A DNA stretch of 64,000 bases, taken from NCBI GenBank assembly GCA_023014365.1, contig JAEBUN010000004.1, positions 744,001-808,000 on the forward strand. Direction: 5' to 3'. The notes under the pieces were generated by a model, which was given only the letters and a program-made list of their open reading frames with translations, was not told the origin of the DNA and did no database searches. Positions 25,201-35,829 of this stretch are shown here, piece after piece (position 1 is the first letter of the stretch; every line of letters starts with the position of its first letter). Made by a program: the position numbers and the translations under genes. This DNA comes from Lepiota brunneoincarnata (taxonomy: Eukaryota; Basidiomycota; Agaricomycetes; Agaricales; Agaricaceae).

Positions 25201-25546
25201 CCAGAAGCAACGAGCGAAAATAGCATAGCTGAGCGTCGGCGGGTACGGTGCGAAAGTGACCGCTCAACGGACTGCCCATAGCTTCGGAGGACTCTTCCGA
25301 ACCCTTTCCTGAAGCAAACGCGACCGCATCTTTGCTCCTCTCAATAGCAGCTTTGGTCCTTGATAGTCCAATCTGGAGTATGCCTTGTTGCACTGGGACG
25401 TCATCGAGAATGCGATCGACACAGGCTGCAGCCACCCATAGATCGTCCTGGGCCTGCCCTAGGAGGACTTGTACGTGGTCGACTGTGAGCTTGTCGTCGG
25501 GAATGGATGCCCATTGCTCGTAGGAGTTTGCAGAGGTTGAGGACAT
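22265..25546 (-). CDS. SEC39: ER tethering subunit Sec39 (Dsl1 complex)
   Basis: Sec39 is the long alpha-solenoid subunit of the Dsl1 tether that receives Golgi-derived COPI vesicles at the ER; its animal relative is NBAS. The ATG at 25546 begins MSSTSANSYEQWASIPDDKL. Diagnostic segments include LLWSACRLASLEWFCALRVL, EHPEPLSVDELATWYKERVN-like sequence around 24620, LARVASACLYGSSSLNEWPT, LLSEEEVMRIFLGGLLSTG and FDIARSMLYPPRSKIRLDLG. The C-terminal part has YGALEFCPPDKLHDVLTAWR-like sequence and ends GIGWLIGADDEE. A Sec39-type sequence runs along most of the length. Three short introns lie in the last third. The product is about 1,040 residues. It converges with the Ser/Pro-rich gene and is transcribed in the same direction as NIP7. 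Confidence 0.85.
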
Positions 25547-26281
25547 AGTGGGATGATGAAGTCTGTTGCGTGCCTCGGACACGTATAAACGCACTGATCC
25601 GCATCAGCCACTTTGGAAACATATCGTGTTATGTAGCCTAAAACACAACCCAACGAGGGCTAATACCAAGGCGTCGGTACTCCATTACCTTACAACACCG
25701 GGAGTCCATAGACCTCCTATCAATCACACCTTGACTAAAAGGACACAAAAATTACATATTCACCGCTGATCTTATACACGATGGAAAGTTTGACTCGCAT
25801 ACTACTTCGGGCCATTCACCGCGCGCATGCAACACTGCAATGAGAGGCGTTGTTGAGCAGCAGTGAATTCGTTTGTCCCGTTGGAAGTTGCAAAAAGAGT
25901 GGGCTTCCAATCTCATATCTGGAGTGTGTCCATGGCACTGGGAAGGGCGGGGTTCAAAGCGCTCATCGTCTGCCCCAGTGGGCCGAGGCTTTGGAAGCGT
26001 GCCCTGGGTCAATGATGCGTCCATATCGGTGGCACACAGGTCGATACAATTGTAGGATCCTATACGAGGCCTATAATAAACAGCAGTGCTGGCGTTCCAG
26101 TGTTCCCATACTTTTACATCAACGTTTCAAGGATAGCTCTGGCAGTATTGTGAATTTGGGAGGCGCAGAGGAACCTCGTTGGGCCAGGATTGTCCTCCAG
26201 GGAAGATCCTACTGGAAGCTACATGATAGCGAAGACAAACAGTGCATCAAAAAAGCGTGTCCTATCCTCATGCTTCAGCTG
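25547..26281. other. Intergenic region between NIP7 and SEC39, no gene seen
   Basis: This 735-bp stretch runs from the NIP7 stop to the SEC39 start, both on the minus strand. It should contain the NIP7 3' untranslated region and the SEC39 promoter. A 158-codon open frame on the plus strand (25850-26326) and a 90-codon frame on the minus strand (25752-26024) have no motif, no similarity I know, and overlap NIP7 or each other. I do not call them as genes. Confidence 0.5.
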
Positions 26282-27062
26282 TTAGCAATATTGGATGGGA
26301 TGAACCGGACGGACCTCATCACGTAAGTACTCTCCAACATCACTGCAACGACCAAGGTCAATATAATATTGACCACCGATCATATCCACTCACGCTTGGT
26401 GAAACACGATAATCGCGGTAGGGTCTAGTTTCCGTGTGTCTACAGTCGCCCTTGCGGTGACACCGAAGCCCTTGAAACAAGTCAGCAGTCTCCCGCCCTA
26501 CAACGAATGCGATGCATACCAACGGGATGTCGCTCATACTATACACCACTACACCTTGGTGTTCTGGCGTATCCTCCGATATCCGTCCCAGATGTGCCTT
26601 CAGGACATGGTTCCCATACAAGAACGGCATTTCACCATTTGGTTTAATCCAGACCTATCAACAGAGCTCCTCAGACCTACGTCCAACATGCCCGTTGAAG
26701 AAAAACAAGGAACACACCTTGTACTTTGCGTATTGCGCAAGGTAATCCATCGCGGTAATATGCAACTTAAATTTCCCACTCTTACTGAACTTGCCGAAAC
26801 ACGTTCCGAGACTGACGAGATTCAGTCGTGCAACGGAGATACCTAGCCGCATGGACGACTCTGAGACGTAGAATACTCTGTCCTTATGCAGTCGGAAACA
26901 ATACGGCTCGTCCGGCCTATCGATGAGATGAACGAGATTTTTGCCCTGCAGAATTTCAATTGGGTGCTGGGATTTGGCATATTGGGAAAAAAGAAAACTC
27001 ACGATGTAATTTGCAAGTTTGGTGAAAACGGCCTTCGATTCTTCTTCTGTTAGCGGTCGCAT
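26282..27062 (-). CDS. NIP7: 60S ribosome biogenesis factor Nip7
   Basis: Nip7 is a PUA-domain RNA-binding protein required for pre-rRNA processing and 60S subunit assembly in the nucleolus. The ATG at 27062 gives [20 protein letters not shown]. An intron then leads to [20 protein letters not shown] and [15 protein letters not shown]. Next are [34 protein letters not shown] and, after an intron, the PUA part with [40 protein letters not shown] and [20 protein letters not shown]. The final exon (from about 26338 down) ends [11 protein letters not shown]. Family length is about 180 residues and the whole protein is represented. It is divergent from NRDE2 across 152 bp. Confidence 0.93.
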
Positions 27063-27214
27063 CTTGACCTACTATGCATCCGACAACGACAACTGTGTGA
27101 TATGAATGGGCGTTTGAAAAGAAAAAAGAACCCCGGATGACAGTTACGTAATAAACACAGGCATCCCTTATATCTCAAAGTTGAACTTGTAGCTCAATTA
27201 TCTCCCTCTACCTC

Positions 27215-30200
27215 ATGTCAACACATTCTTTTTCCTCGTTTCCACTCTCATTCTCGTCATTTCCAGAGCTTGACCTCGAGCAAACCAACCAAGAGCCTGA
27301 CTCTGAGAAGCATAGTAAACTTGACCGACGAAAGAAGCGGAAAAGCCGGGAGAAGGAGAAAGGCAGTGATAGGTCAAAGGACCGAGACAGGGAGAAGGGG
27401 AAAGGAAGAGATAGAAATCGAAGTAGGGACGGGGACAAGGAAAAGCAAAGGGACAGGGAGGATAAACACAAACGCCGGAGTCACGGAGACAAGGAAAAGC
27501 ACCACAAAAAATCTCCCTTAGCAGAAGAGCGGCAGAAGGATCCTCAACGAGACCAAGACGACTCTAATCTGAGAAAGCACGACACAACCTTCCGTCTATA
27601 CTTCATCGATACCAAGGGGGACCTTCTCAACCTGCAATATGGCAGCCTCTACGCAGCTGACATTCCGAAATACCATTTAGCCAGTGGTATACATCTTCCG
27701 TCGAATATCTGTAACGTCTAATGATGATAAAGGTGGTAGACAGATACTGGGCTTATCAAACGCCTGGACAGTATTCCGTCGGTCCGGCAAAGGGATAGAA
27801 GTCGGTCTCAAGGGCACACACAAGGCCGGTCTGCTGATACGCCGTCTAAAGGAACAATCCTGACTTTTATTTTCTAGGCTATTGGCTTATCCGACTCAAG
27901 TTCCCGCTCACTTCTTGCACGCCCACCAACAAAGAAGCTTCTCCCTTCAGCGACTCATAGCTCCAGGTACGAAGAAATAGACGGTTTTATCCGACTGCCC
28001 ACACGCCAGGGGCGTCACAACCCAGAAGATTCCTATCGTGCGATAACCCCTTCGCGAGACGCCGATTCTGACTCTGATTCATCAGCAATCTCCGATCCGG
28101 AATACGATGGAAGCGAAAGCTCCGATAGCTCACCTACACTTACCTCACTCCAGCTCACGATCAAAAATCTTGAACAGCAGCTCAAGGAAAACCCAGCATC
28201 CGTTGAAAAGTGGCTCTCGCTTCTCAATTATACGCTTACGACAATTCCCATCACCTCCCGTAATGCAACAAAGGCCCGTTCAGAGATCACTGTCTCAGTT
28301 CTTTCTCGTGCGCTATCTGCGGATGCGAGGAACAGTTTTTCTAAGCTTCTCCGTCTGCGGTACATGAAAGCTGGGGAGGAAATATGGCATGAGAGCAAAG
28401 TCAGGGCGGAATGGGAAGAAGCTTTGAAGGTTGGTGGAGTTGAGATCTGGATGGAGTGGCTCGAGTGGCGGATACGAAGTTGTACGAAGGGCACCGATAA
28501 GCTGGTCGGAGATGTGTTGCGTGTGTATGAGTCCTTTGGACCTGGCGAGGCGGGGGAATTTGCCAAACTGAGAGCTTTTTGGAGAATGGCCGTTGTCTTC
28601 CGCGATGCAGGTTAGTAGCTCGTTGGTCCTCTGGGTTTGACGCGCTGAATAACCAAATTGGTCGGGACAGGTTTTACGGAGAAGGCTATGGCCATGTTCC
28701 AGGCCCAATCTGAATTGTGAGTCTGAGTCCATTCCTTAGATTGCTCCTCCCTAATACACGGCCCAGAACCTTCAGTACCCCACGGGGTTTGTTGGGCTCT
28801 CCTTTCGAAACCCGCCTTATTGAACTGGAAGAGTTCTGGGAATCCGAAGTACCAAGAATTGGTGAAGAAGGAGCACACGGTTGGGGTCAATGGCATGCCT
28901 CAGGAAAGCCAGCGACCGCCGCAGTCCTAAGCAATACCTTAGCGCAAAAAGATATTCACGAGGTCACCCAACTGGACCCCTATAGACAATGGGCATTCCA
29001 CGAACACGATCAAGATCAGTCATCCCTTCTTCCAGCCAAATCTTCTGATGACGCGGCCCAATACGATCCCTACACAACAATATTGTTTTCCGATATACGT
29101 GCGTTATTATTTGAGATCGAGGATCCGAATACGCGGCATGCACTGAGGCTAGCCTGGTTGTCGTTCCTGGGGCTGCACGCGCCCGGTTTCGTGTCCTCGT
29201 TGTCTCCGGGCTGGAATCAGTCAAGAGACTTGAATTGGGATGACCGGTGGAACACCGGATACCTTACCAATCGAGCTCGAGTGGATGCGATCTTTCCGAG
29301 CGAGACGAATCAAAATACACTGAGGACTGACGCCGCTGCTGGTATATTGGTGGGCCGAGAGAAGGAATATGCGAACGTTTTCAAAATGCCTATTCAGGAG
29401 TGGGCCTGGGGAGTTATTGGATGTCTGGATATTGCTGTAAACGGGTCCAAGGAGTTGAGGTGTTGGTGGAATTCAGAGGATGTGGCCGCGGTGGACATAT
29501 TGGTAGTGAGGAGTGTGTTTGCCCAGTTGAGAATGGGGAACAGAGATGTCTCATGGGATGCGCTTGCGCTTGGATTCGAGTGTGCTGTCAATTTAAAAGG
29601 GTGCGTGTTTATACTTTTGTAGAATTTAGCTGAGGATTGACACCGTGCAGTTCCTTAAAGCTGTCGAAGTCACTGATATCGACTGCACAGGATTCGTTGC
29701 TTCATTGGGCGGCTCATGCTCACCTGGAGAGGATGCGTGGACGGTTGGATGACGCGAGGAAGATATATCAAACTGTCCTCATTGCATCGAAACCTGCACG
29801 CACGGCCACCGGCTTTGCTATCTTGTGGTGGAACTGGGCAGAGCTGGAGTGGTTGATGAGTAACGATGAGCAAGCCATTAACATCATACTACGTTCCGTT
29901 GAGCTGGAGAATGCAAGCTCAGGGGTGGTGGTACTGAGAGCGAAGAGAGCATTGGATGATGCAGCTGAAGCACTAGCAAAAGCAACCGAAGATGAGGTGA
30001 GGATGAAGGAAAGGGAGGCGTGGGTCAAGTTGCGGGCGTTGTTGGAGCTCCTATCGGGGAAGGACGAGGATTCCATGCTTCAGATTTTCGATCGATACCT
30101 TTGCCTAAAGGACTGCCCAGGCGCAGCGCATGAGAGTACGCTCGTAGCAAGCCTCGTCATGCTCTACCGCCACGGACACGTTCTCAAGAACCCAATGCCA

Positions 30201-30937
30201 CCTACAATTCTGCGCGAGCGAGCCTCCATAGCGCTGGAGAATTACCCTAGCAATTCGATTATTCTGGGGATTTTCCTGGAGGGAGAGAAGGGGCAGGGAG
30301 TTTGGGGCAGAGTACGCGGAATGCTAGGTGACAATGTGGGCCAGGTGAAGGATGTGGCAAGGAGGGTAGAGGAGGTGTGGATTGCGGGATGGGAGAAGGG
30401 TCTGTGGAAGAGTGAGACGGAGCGGACGAGGAGTGGATTAGCTGGTGCGGTAGAAAGTGAGCGGTGAGTGGGATAACCTGGAGCTGGTGTGGTCTGGGCT
30501 CATTGCGGTGGCCCTTTAGGACGAGAGCTAGTCCGGTAATCTGGAGGATTTATTTGGAGTTCGAAATTCGTACAGGAGAGTTACAAAAGGCAAAAAAGGT
30601 ATTGTATCGTGCCATCGGAGAATGTCCACTGTACAAAGGTAATGTCGTTGTGTTTTATAATCAGGCGCCTATCACCAATGTTATCACTAACAATGCATGC
30701 CCAGACTTGTATCTCTTGGCATTTGGAGTCTTAAGGAGCGTATTTTCCACCCAAGAGCTCAATTCACTCGCAGATTTGATGGCAGAGCGAGGATTGAGGC
30801 TGCGCAAGGGACTGGATGAAGTATTGGAAGGGTGGGACATGCAGGGTATTGAGGACAATGGCGGAGAGGGGGAGGACAGTGGAGAGAGTGAAATTGAGTA
30901 CCGAGCGAAGGAGCTGAGAAGACTGATGCCGTACTAG
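27215..30937 (+). CDS. NRDE2: Nuclear RNAi-defective 2 homologue (Nrde2)
   Basis: Nrde2 is a nuclear protein built of HAT-type helical repeats. In fission yeast and animals it works with the MTR4 helicase in nuclear exosome regulation and RNA silencing. The ATG at 27215 opens a short hydrophobic/Ser-rich head followed by a strikingly charged K/R/D/E/S stretch (residues about 30-105). The conserved domain then begins: FRLYFIDTKGDLLNLQYGSL and YAADIPKYHLASG, followed by ILGLSNAWTVFRRSGKGIEV. The repeat array includes LQLTIKNLEQQLKENPASVE, KWLSLLNYTL, RLRYMKAGEEIW and PVIWRIYLEFEIRTGELQKA, ending YRAKELRRLMPY. Around eight introns are present. The product is about 1,100 residues. Orthology is well supported by the FIDTKGD...YGSLY motif. 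Confidence 0.88.
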
Positions 30938-31325
30938 AAAGGATAATGGGATGTGACGCGCATTGTGACATGTGACATGTGTTTACGAACACGAGGCAGA
31001 CTTAACTCGCCTTTTCTTCCCCACCTCTGTCCTCGCCGACAGCGCCTCTCCGCTGCGCGAGGGACTCATTATCTCCCTCTTACTCTGTCTGGAATTAGCC
31101 CAATAAAAAATCTTCAAGTCTCTCCTTCCTTCCTCTCTTTATCTTACCAATCTTCGGAGTTTTCACACCCCAATCGCATCGCCACCGTCCCGTTAGCCAT
31201 ATCCCCGACAAGTTCAACGTTCAACGTTCAACGTTCAACGCTCCCCACCGCTCCCTGTCCCCCAACACAAGCTGGATTGTTCGTAATCATCCCCCTATAA
31301 TCGTCATTCTCTCTGCCTCCCGAGG
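30938..31325. other. Intergenic region between NRDE2 and the Byr4-like gene
   Basis: This 388-bp region holds the NRDE2 3' end and the promoter of the Byr4-like gene. Near 30969-30984 there is a short repeat of TGTGACA/TGACATG. At 31212-31239 there is a tandem heptamer. The sequence is CT-rich toward the start codon, as is common in fungal promoters. No gene is seen. Confidence 0.5.
31212..31239 (+). repeat. Tandem heptamer GTTCAAC x4
   Basis: Four exact head-to-tail copies of GTTCAAC cover 28 bp, about 85 bp upstream of the Byr4-like start codon. This is within the likely promoter or 5' untranslated region. It could be a binding-site array or simply a slippage repeat. Confidence 0.8.
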
Positions 31326-34126
31326 ATGACAACCATACCGGCTCCCACCCTCGTCCTCTCGCGCGAGGAGTGGCCGGACGCCGACTTCGACCTGCCTGAG
31401 GGCGTTCCAATTACCGCCCCATCCGACAAAGACGAAGACATCGAGGATTGGGATGTTGGAATGAATGTTGGTCAGACCGGCGGTGACAAGGCTCAGGCTG
31501 TCATCGCTGGTATTGCTGCCCGATCCGACTCGACCCCGCCTGCTCGGAAACCCCCTCCACCGTCTATAGTCACCATTCGACCGCCCATCATCTCGCCTGA
31601 AGAGGAGGATGAAGATGACGAAGGCGTATCAACCATCAAAGCCACTGCTATTCCCAAAGTACTCGCAAAAGCCATACCTGCTACGGCTACCATTGAAGAA
31701 GACTTTGAGGATGCCTTTGCTTTACCCGAGGATCTTACACAACTTTCCCTAGCCCCTCTTTCCCTCCATCACCGCTCCTCGAAGAACTCTCTGGAATGGG
31801 GTGACAGAGATCAGACTTCATCTTCACAGTCCTCCGACGCCTATTCCACTCTCGGGTTTGCCGATGCTTCACCCTCGTCAAACTCTGTCTCCTCAGTATC
31901 GCTTCCGGAAGTCGAAACTGAGGAAGATGAAGACCAGGATGAACTCGAGGGCCTTATCATCCCTACTGCCATCTTCGAATCCGGCCAAGGCGGCAAACAA
32001 CTGAACAAAATCCTCGAGATGAAGAAGAGAGCCCAATTCACTACAACGCAATTCAAAGTAACTACTCCCAACCCAGAAGATGATTTTGAAGCTGGATTGA
32101 TTCTCGACGATGATGCCGATCTCAGCCCAAGCAGACTACTCCAGAACACCCAAAACCAAAGGAATTTCAGCCGCAGCAATAGCGCTCCTGTTCGTCGCCC
32201 GTCGTCATCATTGGCGTCATTGCGGCCACCTTCACGTTTTAAAACAGAGAGGGCCAAATCGCCGTCCCATCCGCCACCATCTTCTGTCCGTCAGCTACAA
32301 AAACTCCGTCTATCACCATCGCCGCCACTTCGCCCGCCTTCTCGTAGTCAGACAAGCTTCCAAGTTTTTGCACCTGCTACCCCCTCTCCCTCCCCGTCGC
32401 CTTCCTCGTCACTCCTAGTTCCTAAGCCAGGCAGTTTGAGGGGTCAGAAGTCACATTCTGGCCTAAAACCACCGAGTCCACCAACTACGCGGAAACTCAC
32501 CCGCAAAGCATCACTATCGTCGCTGATAGAAATTAGTCATGCTCAAACGTCAGAATCCATTACTGGGCCGTCACGCTCTCGTTTGGCTCGGTATGAAGTG
32601 CCAACTGCTGCTTCGCTCGCCAAAACTCAGAAGAGTGCAACCACCAAATCAACTGAGTATCCTGTACCTCCCACTCGTCCCCATACTCCTTCATCTAATA
32701 CCGCTGCCCTTCGCCTGACAATGCCGACCCAGATGCGAACGAAATCACGGCCTGCACTTTCGCAGGTATTTGGCGCTCCTTCAACATCCGGTGCGTCATC
32801 TTCAGTCAACCGACCGACCTCGCCCCTGCCACCTCCCCCACGTCCTTCGTCCAGTGCATCACTACGACCGACGGCAGTTCGAATACCGAAATTCACGCAG
32901 CCCTCAAATGCTCCACAATCCCCGACGCCGGCCACCCCTCCTGCGCCGAAAGTGCTGAAAAGACCAAAACGGCAGAGGACTTATGGTGACGGGACAGAAC
33001 TTGATGGTTTCGAGGATCTTCCAACAGATCGCGACAAAGAGAGTCGGTACCACGTTCAACCCAAAGGACATGGAAATCGAATACCTGGCGCCTCTTATTC
33101 ATCAAAGACTATAACGTCTTCCTCAACCATCGCGACTGATAATAAGGGTACAGTGCGGAAGAAGAAGCGTGAGGGCTCGACCAGCAACGGTCAGAATCCT
33201 CTCTTGATCTTTACTTGGTTGATATACCTAACAAGCTTTTCGTGTTCTTACAGATGCGGCAATAACTGCGTTAGCACCAGCGACCAATACATTACGACGC
33301 ACTAACACTCGTATCGATCTGGCGTCGAAGATTCCGCCTCCTGGCGAACCTCTTCCCAAAAAGAAGAAGAACGCATCTTCTCCACTGACACATACCAAAC
33401 GGAAACCAACATTGATTCGAAATCTCGGTGGTGCAGGAGCACCAAAAGGTACTTTGCCATACACAAATACTTGACCACGTATATTAATAGTTTATCGTAG
33501 TTGTTGGTGATATGAAGTGGAACCCACAAACCCTCCGGTGGGAGGGAAATGAACATGTTCTCAAGGACTTCGAGGCCGTCGTGGCATCGACAAGGCCAGC
33601 ACTTATCACACATCTCACGGGCTCTTCAATAGGTTCCCCAGTCGGCTCCTTTGCATCCGGTGCAAGAAGAGTAGGCAACATGATCTTTGACCCCCAGCGG
33701 ATGTGCTGGATATCAGCATTGCCTCCTGAGGAAGATGAGCCAGATGTCTTCGCCAACCTCGCCGATGACGAAAACGAAGATGACTGGGACTCGAAAGACG
33801 GAACCATCCGCGCCAGTGCTCAACGTGCGCCGTCTGAAGCTGGTAGCATAAACACTACCGCCTTGGACGTCAACATGGACCCCACAAGCCCTCCGCGAAG
33901 CCACTCTCGAGGAATATCAGATTCGGAGAGCGACCGGGGATCGAGAGCTTCGCTGGTGGTCTGCGATATCGATGATACATTCGTAGCTACTTGCAGAGCA
34001 GCTGAGGAGCGACACCGTCAAGAAATGAAAGGATGGCGATCAGTATTGTCGAAACACGATGTGTTCTCGGAAACTGACCGATCATACCTGTACGAGATTC
34101 GTGCCCTTGCAACACGCCGGTATTGA
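31326..34126 (+). CDS. Byr4/Bfa1-type mitotic exit / septation inhibitor
   Basis: Byr4 (fission yeast) and Bfa1 (budding yeast) form the two-component GTPase-activating protein with Cdc16/Bub2 at spindle poles. They restrain septation or mitotic exit. The ATG at 31326 begins MTTIPAPTLVLSREEWPDAD, then FDLPEGVPI and DIEDWDVGM, the acidic WD/FDLPE-type motif seen at Byr4 N-termini, repeated as DFEDAFALPEDLTQLSLAP. A long disordered S/P-rich middle includes LEMKKRAQFTTTQFKVTT. The conserved C-terminal domain follows two introns: VGDMKWNPQTLRWEGNEHVL, then GARRVGNMIFDPQRMCWISA and EDEPDVFANLADDEN, ending IRALATRRY. The call rests on this end domain and the N-terminal motif. The product is about 880 residues. 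Confidence 0.72.
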
Positions 34127-34509
34127 ACCTCCCACCCTGTCTCGCCCGTTTCTCTCGTTTCCTCACTCACACCCTACCACACTCATTCGATTCGAATTTT
34201 CAGAAGCTCAACTCTACCGTCGTTACTTTATTTATCTGATTCCCTCGTTCAGCTTCGCGGATTCACTTCCTAATCTCTTTTCCCTTTGTCTCGTTCAATC
34301 AATATCCCCCATGTACCCCCCATCCTCTTCTTTCTTCGCTGTTGAATTTTTATATGACAACTGCGATTGTCATACGACATTTATGCCTGTAGGATTTCCC
34401 CTCCCTGTATGCAAATTAGCTAAGGGACTTGTTGCAATCAACACAAGTATGTGTACCCACCCACATGTTTAAATAAGGGACCTACTCTCTTCTCCGCCTC
34501 TTTCATCCA
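34127..34509. other. Intergenic region between the Byr4-like gene and UreD
   Basis: This 383-bp same-strand gap holds the Byr4-like 3' untranslated region and the UreD promoter. It contains one GATA-type site in reverse (TTATCT near 34231) and an AT-rich TTTAAATA element at about 34469, 41 bp upstream of the UreD ATG, that could act as a TATA-like box. No gene is seen. Confidence 0.45.
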
Positions 34510-35560
34510 ATGAGCTCACAGGAACCACTGTCAATGTCATACCCGATAAAGAGGGTGCCAGCTGGGGAAGGACGCATTACCCTCGCACTGCATGGGACCA
34601 AAGCCGTCTTTGAGGAACTGTCCTCAGCGTATCCACTGAAACTGCTATCGCCGCGGGTGCAGGAGGCTGGGGTTGCGATTGTGTATCTATTGTCTTATGG
34701 AGGCGGGCTTGTAGGCGGGGATCGCGTTAAACTAGACGTACAACTAAAGGAGGGGAGTAAACTCACGGTCCTTTCCCAGGTAGGTCCAAGCTTATTCTTA
34801 TCATACAAAACAAAGAGCTAGATTTACCCGTAAACAGGGATCCACGAAGGTATTCAAAACCCGTCCGCAAAGCCGCTTAGCATCCGTCCAAAACACCACA
34901 CACATACACGGCGAAGAAACCCCAAATTCATTGACAACGCAAACGATACATTACACCCTCGAATCCAAGAGCTGCCTCTTCCTCCTACCAGATCCAGTGA
35001 CATGCTTCCGCTCGGCGTCATACAACCAGATCCAGACATTCCACATCGCACCAGATGCGTCGGTCGTTGTGCTCGATTGGTTAACGTCCGGACGGAAGGC
35101 GTTGGATGAGGAGTGGGCATTTACGAGATATTACAGCGAGAATGACATGTTTGTGAAGGGGAGGAGGGTGGCGAAGGACGTGATGTTGTTGCAGGCAGAC
35201 GAGGATACGGGAAGTGGCGGTGAGAATACGAGCACGTTAGGACGCTTACCAAAACGGACGTTGGGGGACCGATTGGCACCGTATTCGTGTTATGCGATGG
35301 TATTGCTCTATGGGCTTGAGGTGAAGCGGGTTATCGAACAGCTTGCGGAGAGGTTTGGTGGGGTAACGGTATTTAAGCAGAAGACCCCGGAAGATCTATT
35401 GTGGTCATTCAGCCCCATGAGCACCGTGGGGGAAGGGACAGGGGCAGTGGTTAGGGTAGCTGGGAAGGAGACTGAGATGGTGAAGAGGTGGTTGCAAGAG
35501 GCGTTGCAGGGTGTCGAGGATGTCGTGGGTGCTGATGTCTATCGCAGAGCTTTTGTCTAA
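34510..35560 (+). CDS. ureD: Urease accessory protein UreD
   Basis: UreD (UreH) acts with UreF and UreG to deliver nickel and assemble active urease. The ATG at 34510 gives MSSQEPLSMSYPIKRVPAGE, then GRITLALHGTKAVFEELSSA, YPLKLLSPRV and VYLLSYGGGLVGGDRVKLDV, the classical UreD core. A single intron at about 34780-34839 joins KLTVLSQ to GSTKVFKTRPQSRLASVQNT. Then follow SCLFLLPDPVTCFRSASYNQ, VVLDWLTSGRKALDEEWAFT, LGDRLAPYSCYAMVLLYGLE and the end DVYRRAFV. The product is about 330 residues, normal for fungi. The urease structural gene and UreF/UreG are not in the window. The next gene on the same strand is an allantoate-permease-type transporter, which could supply urea precursors; the link is inference. 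Confidence 0.93.
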
Positions 35561-35622
35561 ATCCCATAGTCCGCTGTACTGCCCGTGCCTAGAGGGGCTA
35601 CAGGTTTGCAGGTGACCCTGGT

Positions 35623-35827
35623 TGATAATCCCGTAGACCGAGGCTCACATCATCATAGGACGTCGCTGAATAATCTGGCCTCCAACTCGTCGGATTCATC
35701 ACTCTGGTTCTCCAACTTAAAGCCGCTCTCGGCCTTTATTAACGCTGGCGTGGGAGACCATGGATAACAAGCCATCTATCTTACTGGCTTCTCGCCGCAC
35801 CTTGTCACCAACAGAATCTGCTTATCG
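35623..35827 (+). promoter_or_regulatory. GATA-factor-type sites upstream of the allantoate-type permease
   Basis: Three HGATAR-type sites lie in the 269 bp between UreD and the transporter ATG at 35830: TGATAA at 35623-35628, AGATAG on the minus strand at 35776-35781, and CGATAA on the minus strand at 35822-35827. Fungal nitrogen-catabolite GATA factors bind such sites, usually when clustered. With six-base degenerate sites some matches arise by chance, so function is only suggested. Confidence 0.35.
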
Positions 35828-35829
35828 TT

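Noticed and set aside
25850..26326. 158-codon open frame on the plus strand
   Set aside because: It overlaps the NIP7 last exon in antisense, has no domain or known similarity, and lies in an expected UTR/promoter interval.
27208..27471. Antisense ORF opposite the NRDE2 charged region
   Set aside because: Its SLSF-type composition mirrors the KDRE-rich sense strand.
35585..35767. 60-codon frame between UreD and the permease
   Set aside because: It lies in the promoter interval, has no motif, and is shorter than chance frames elsewhere in the window.
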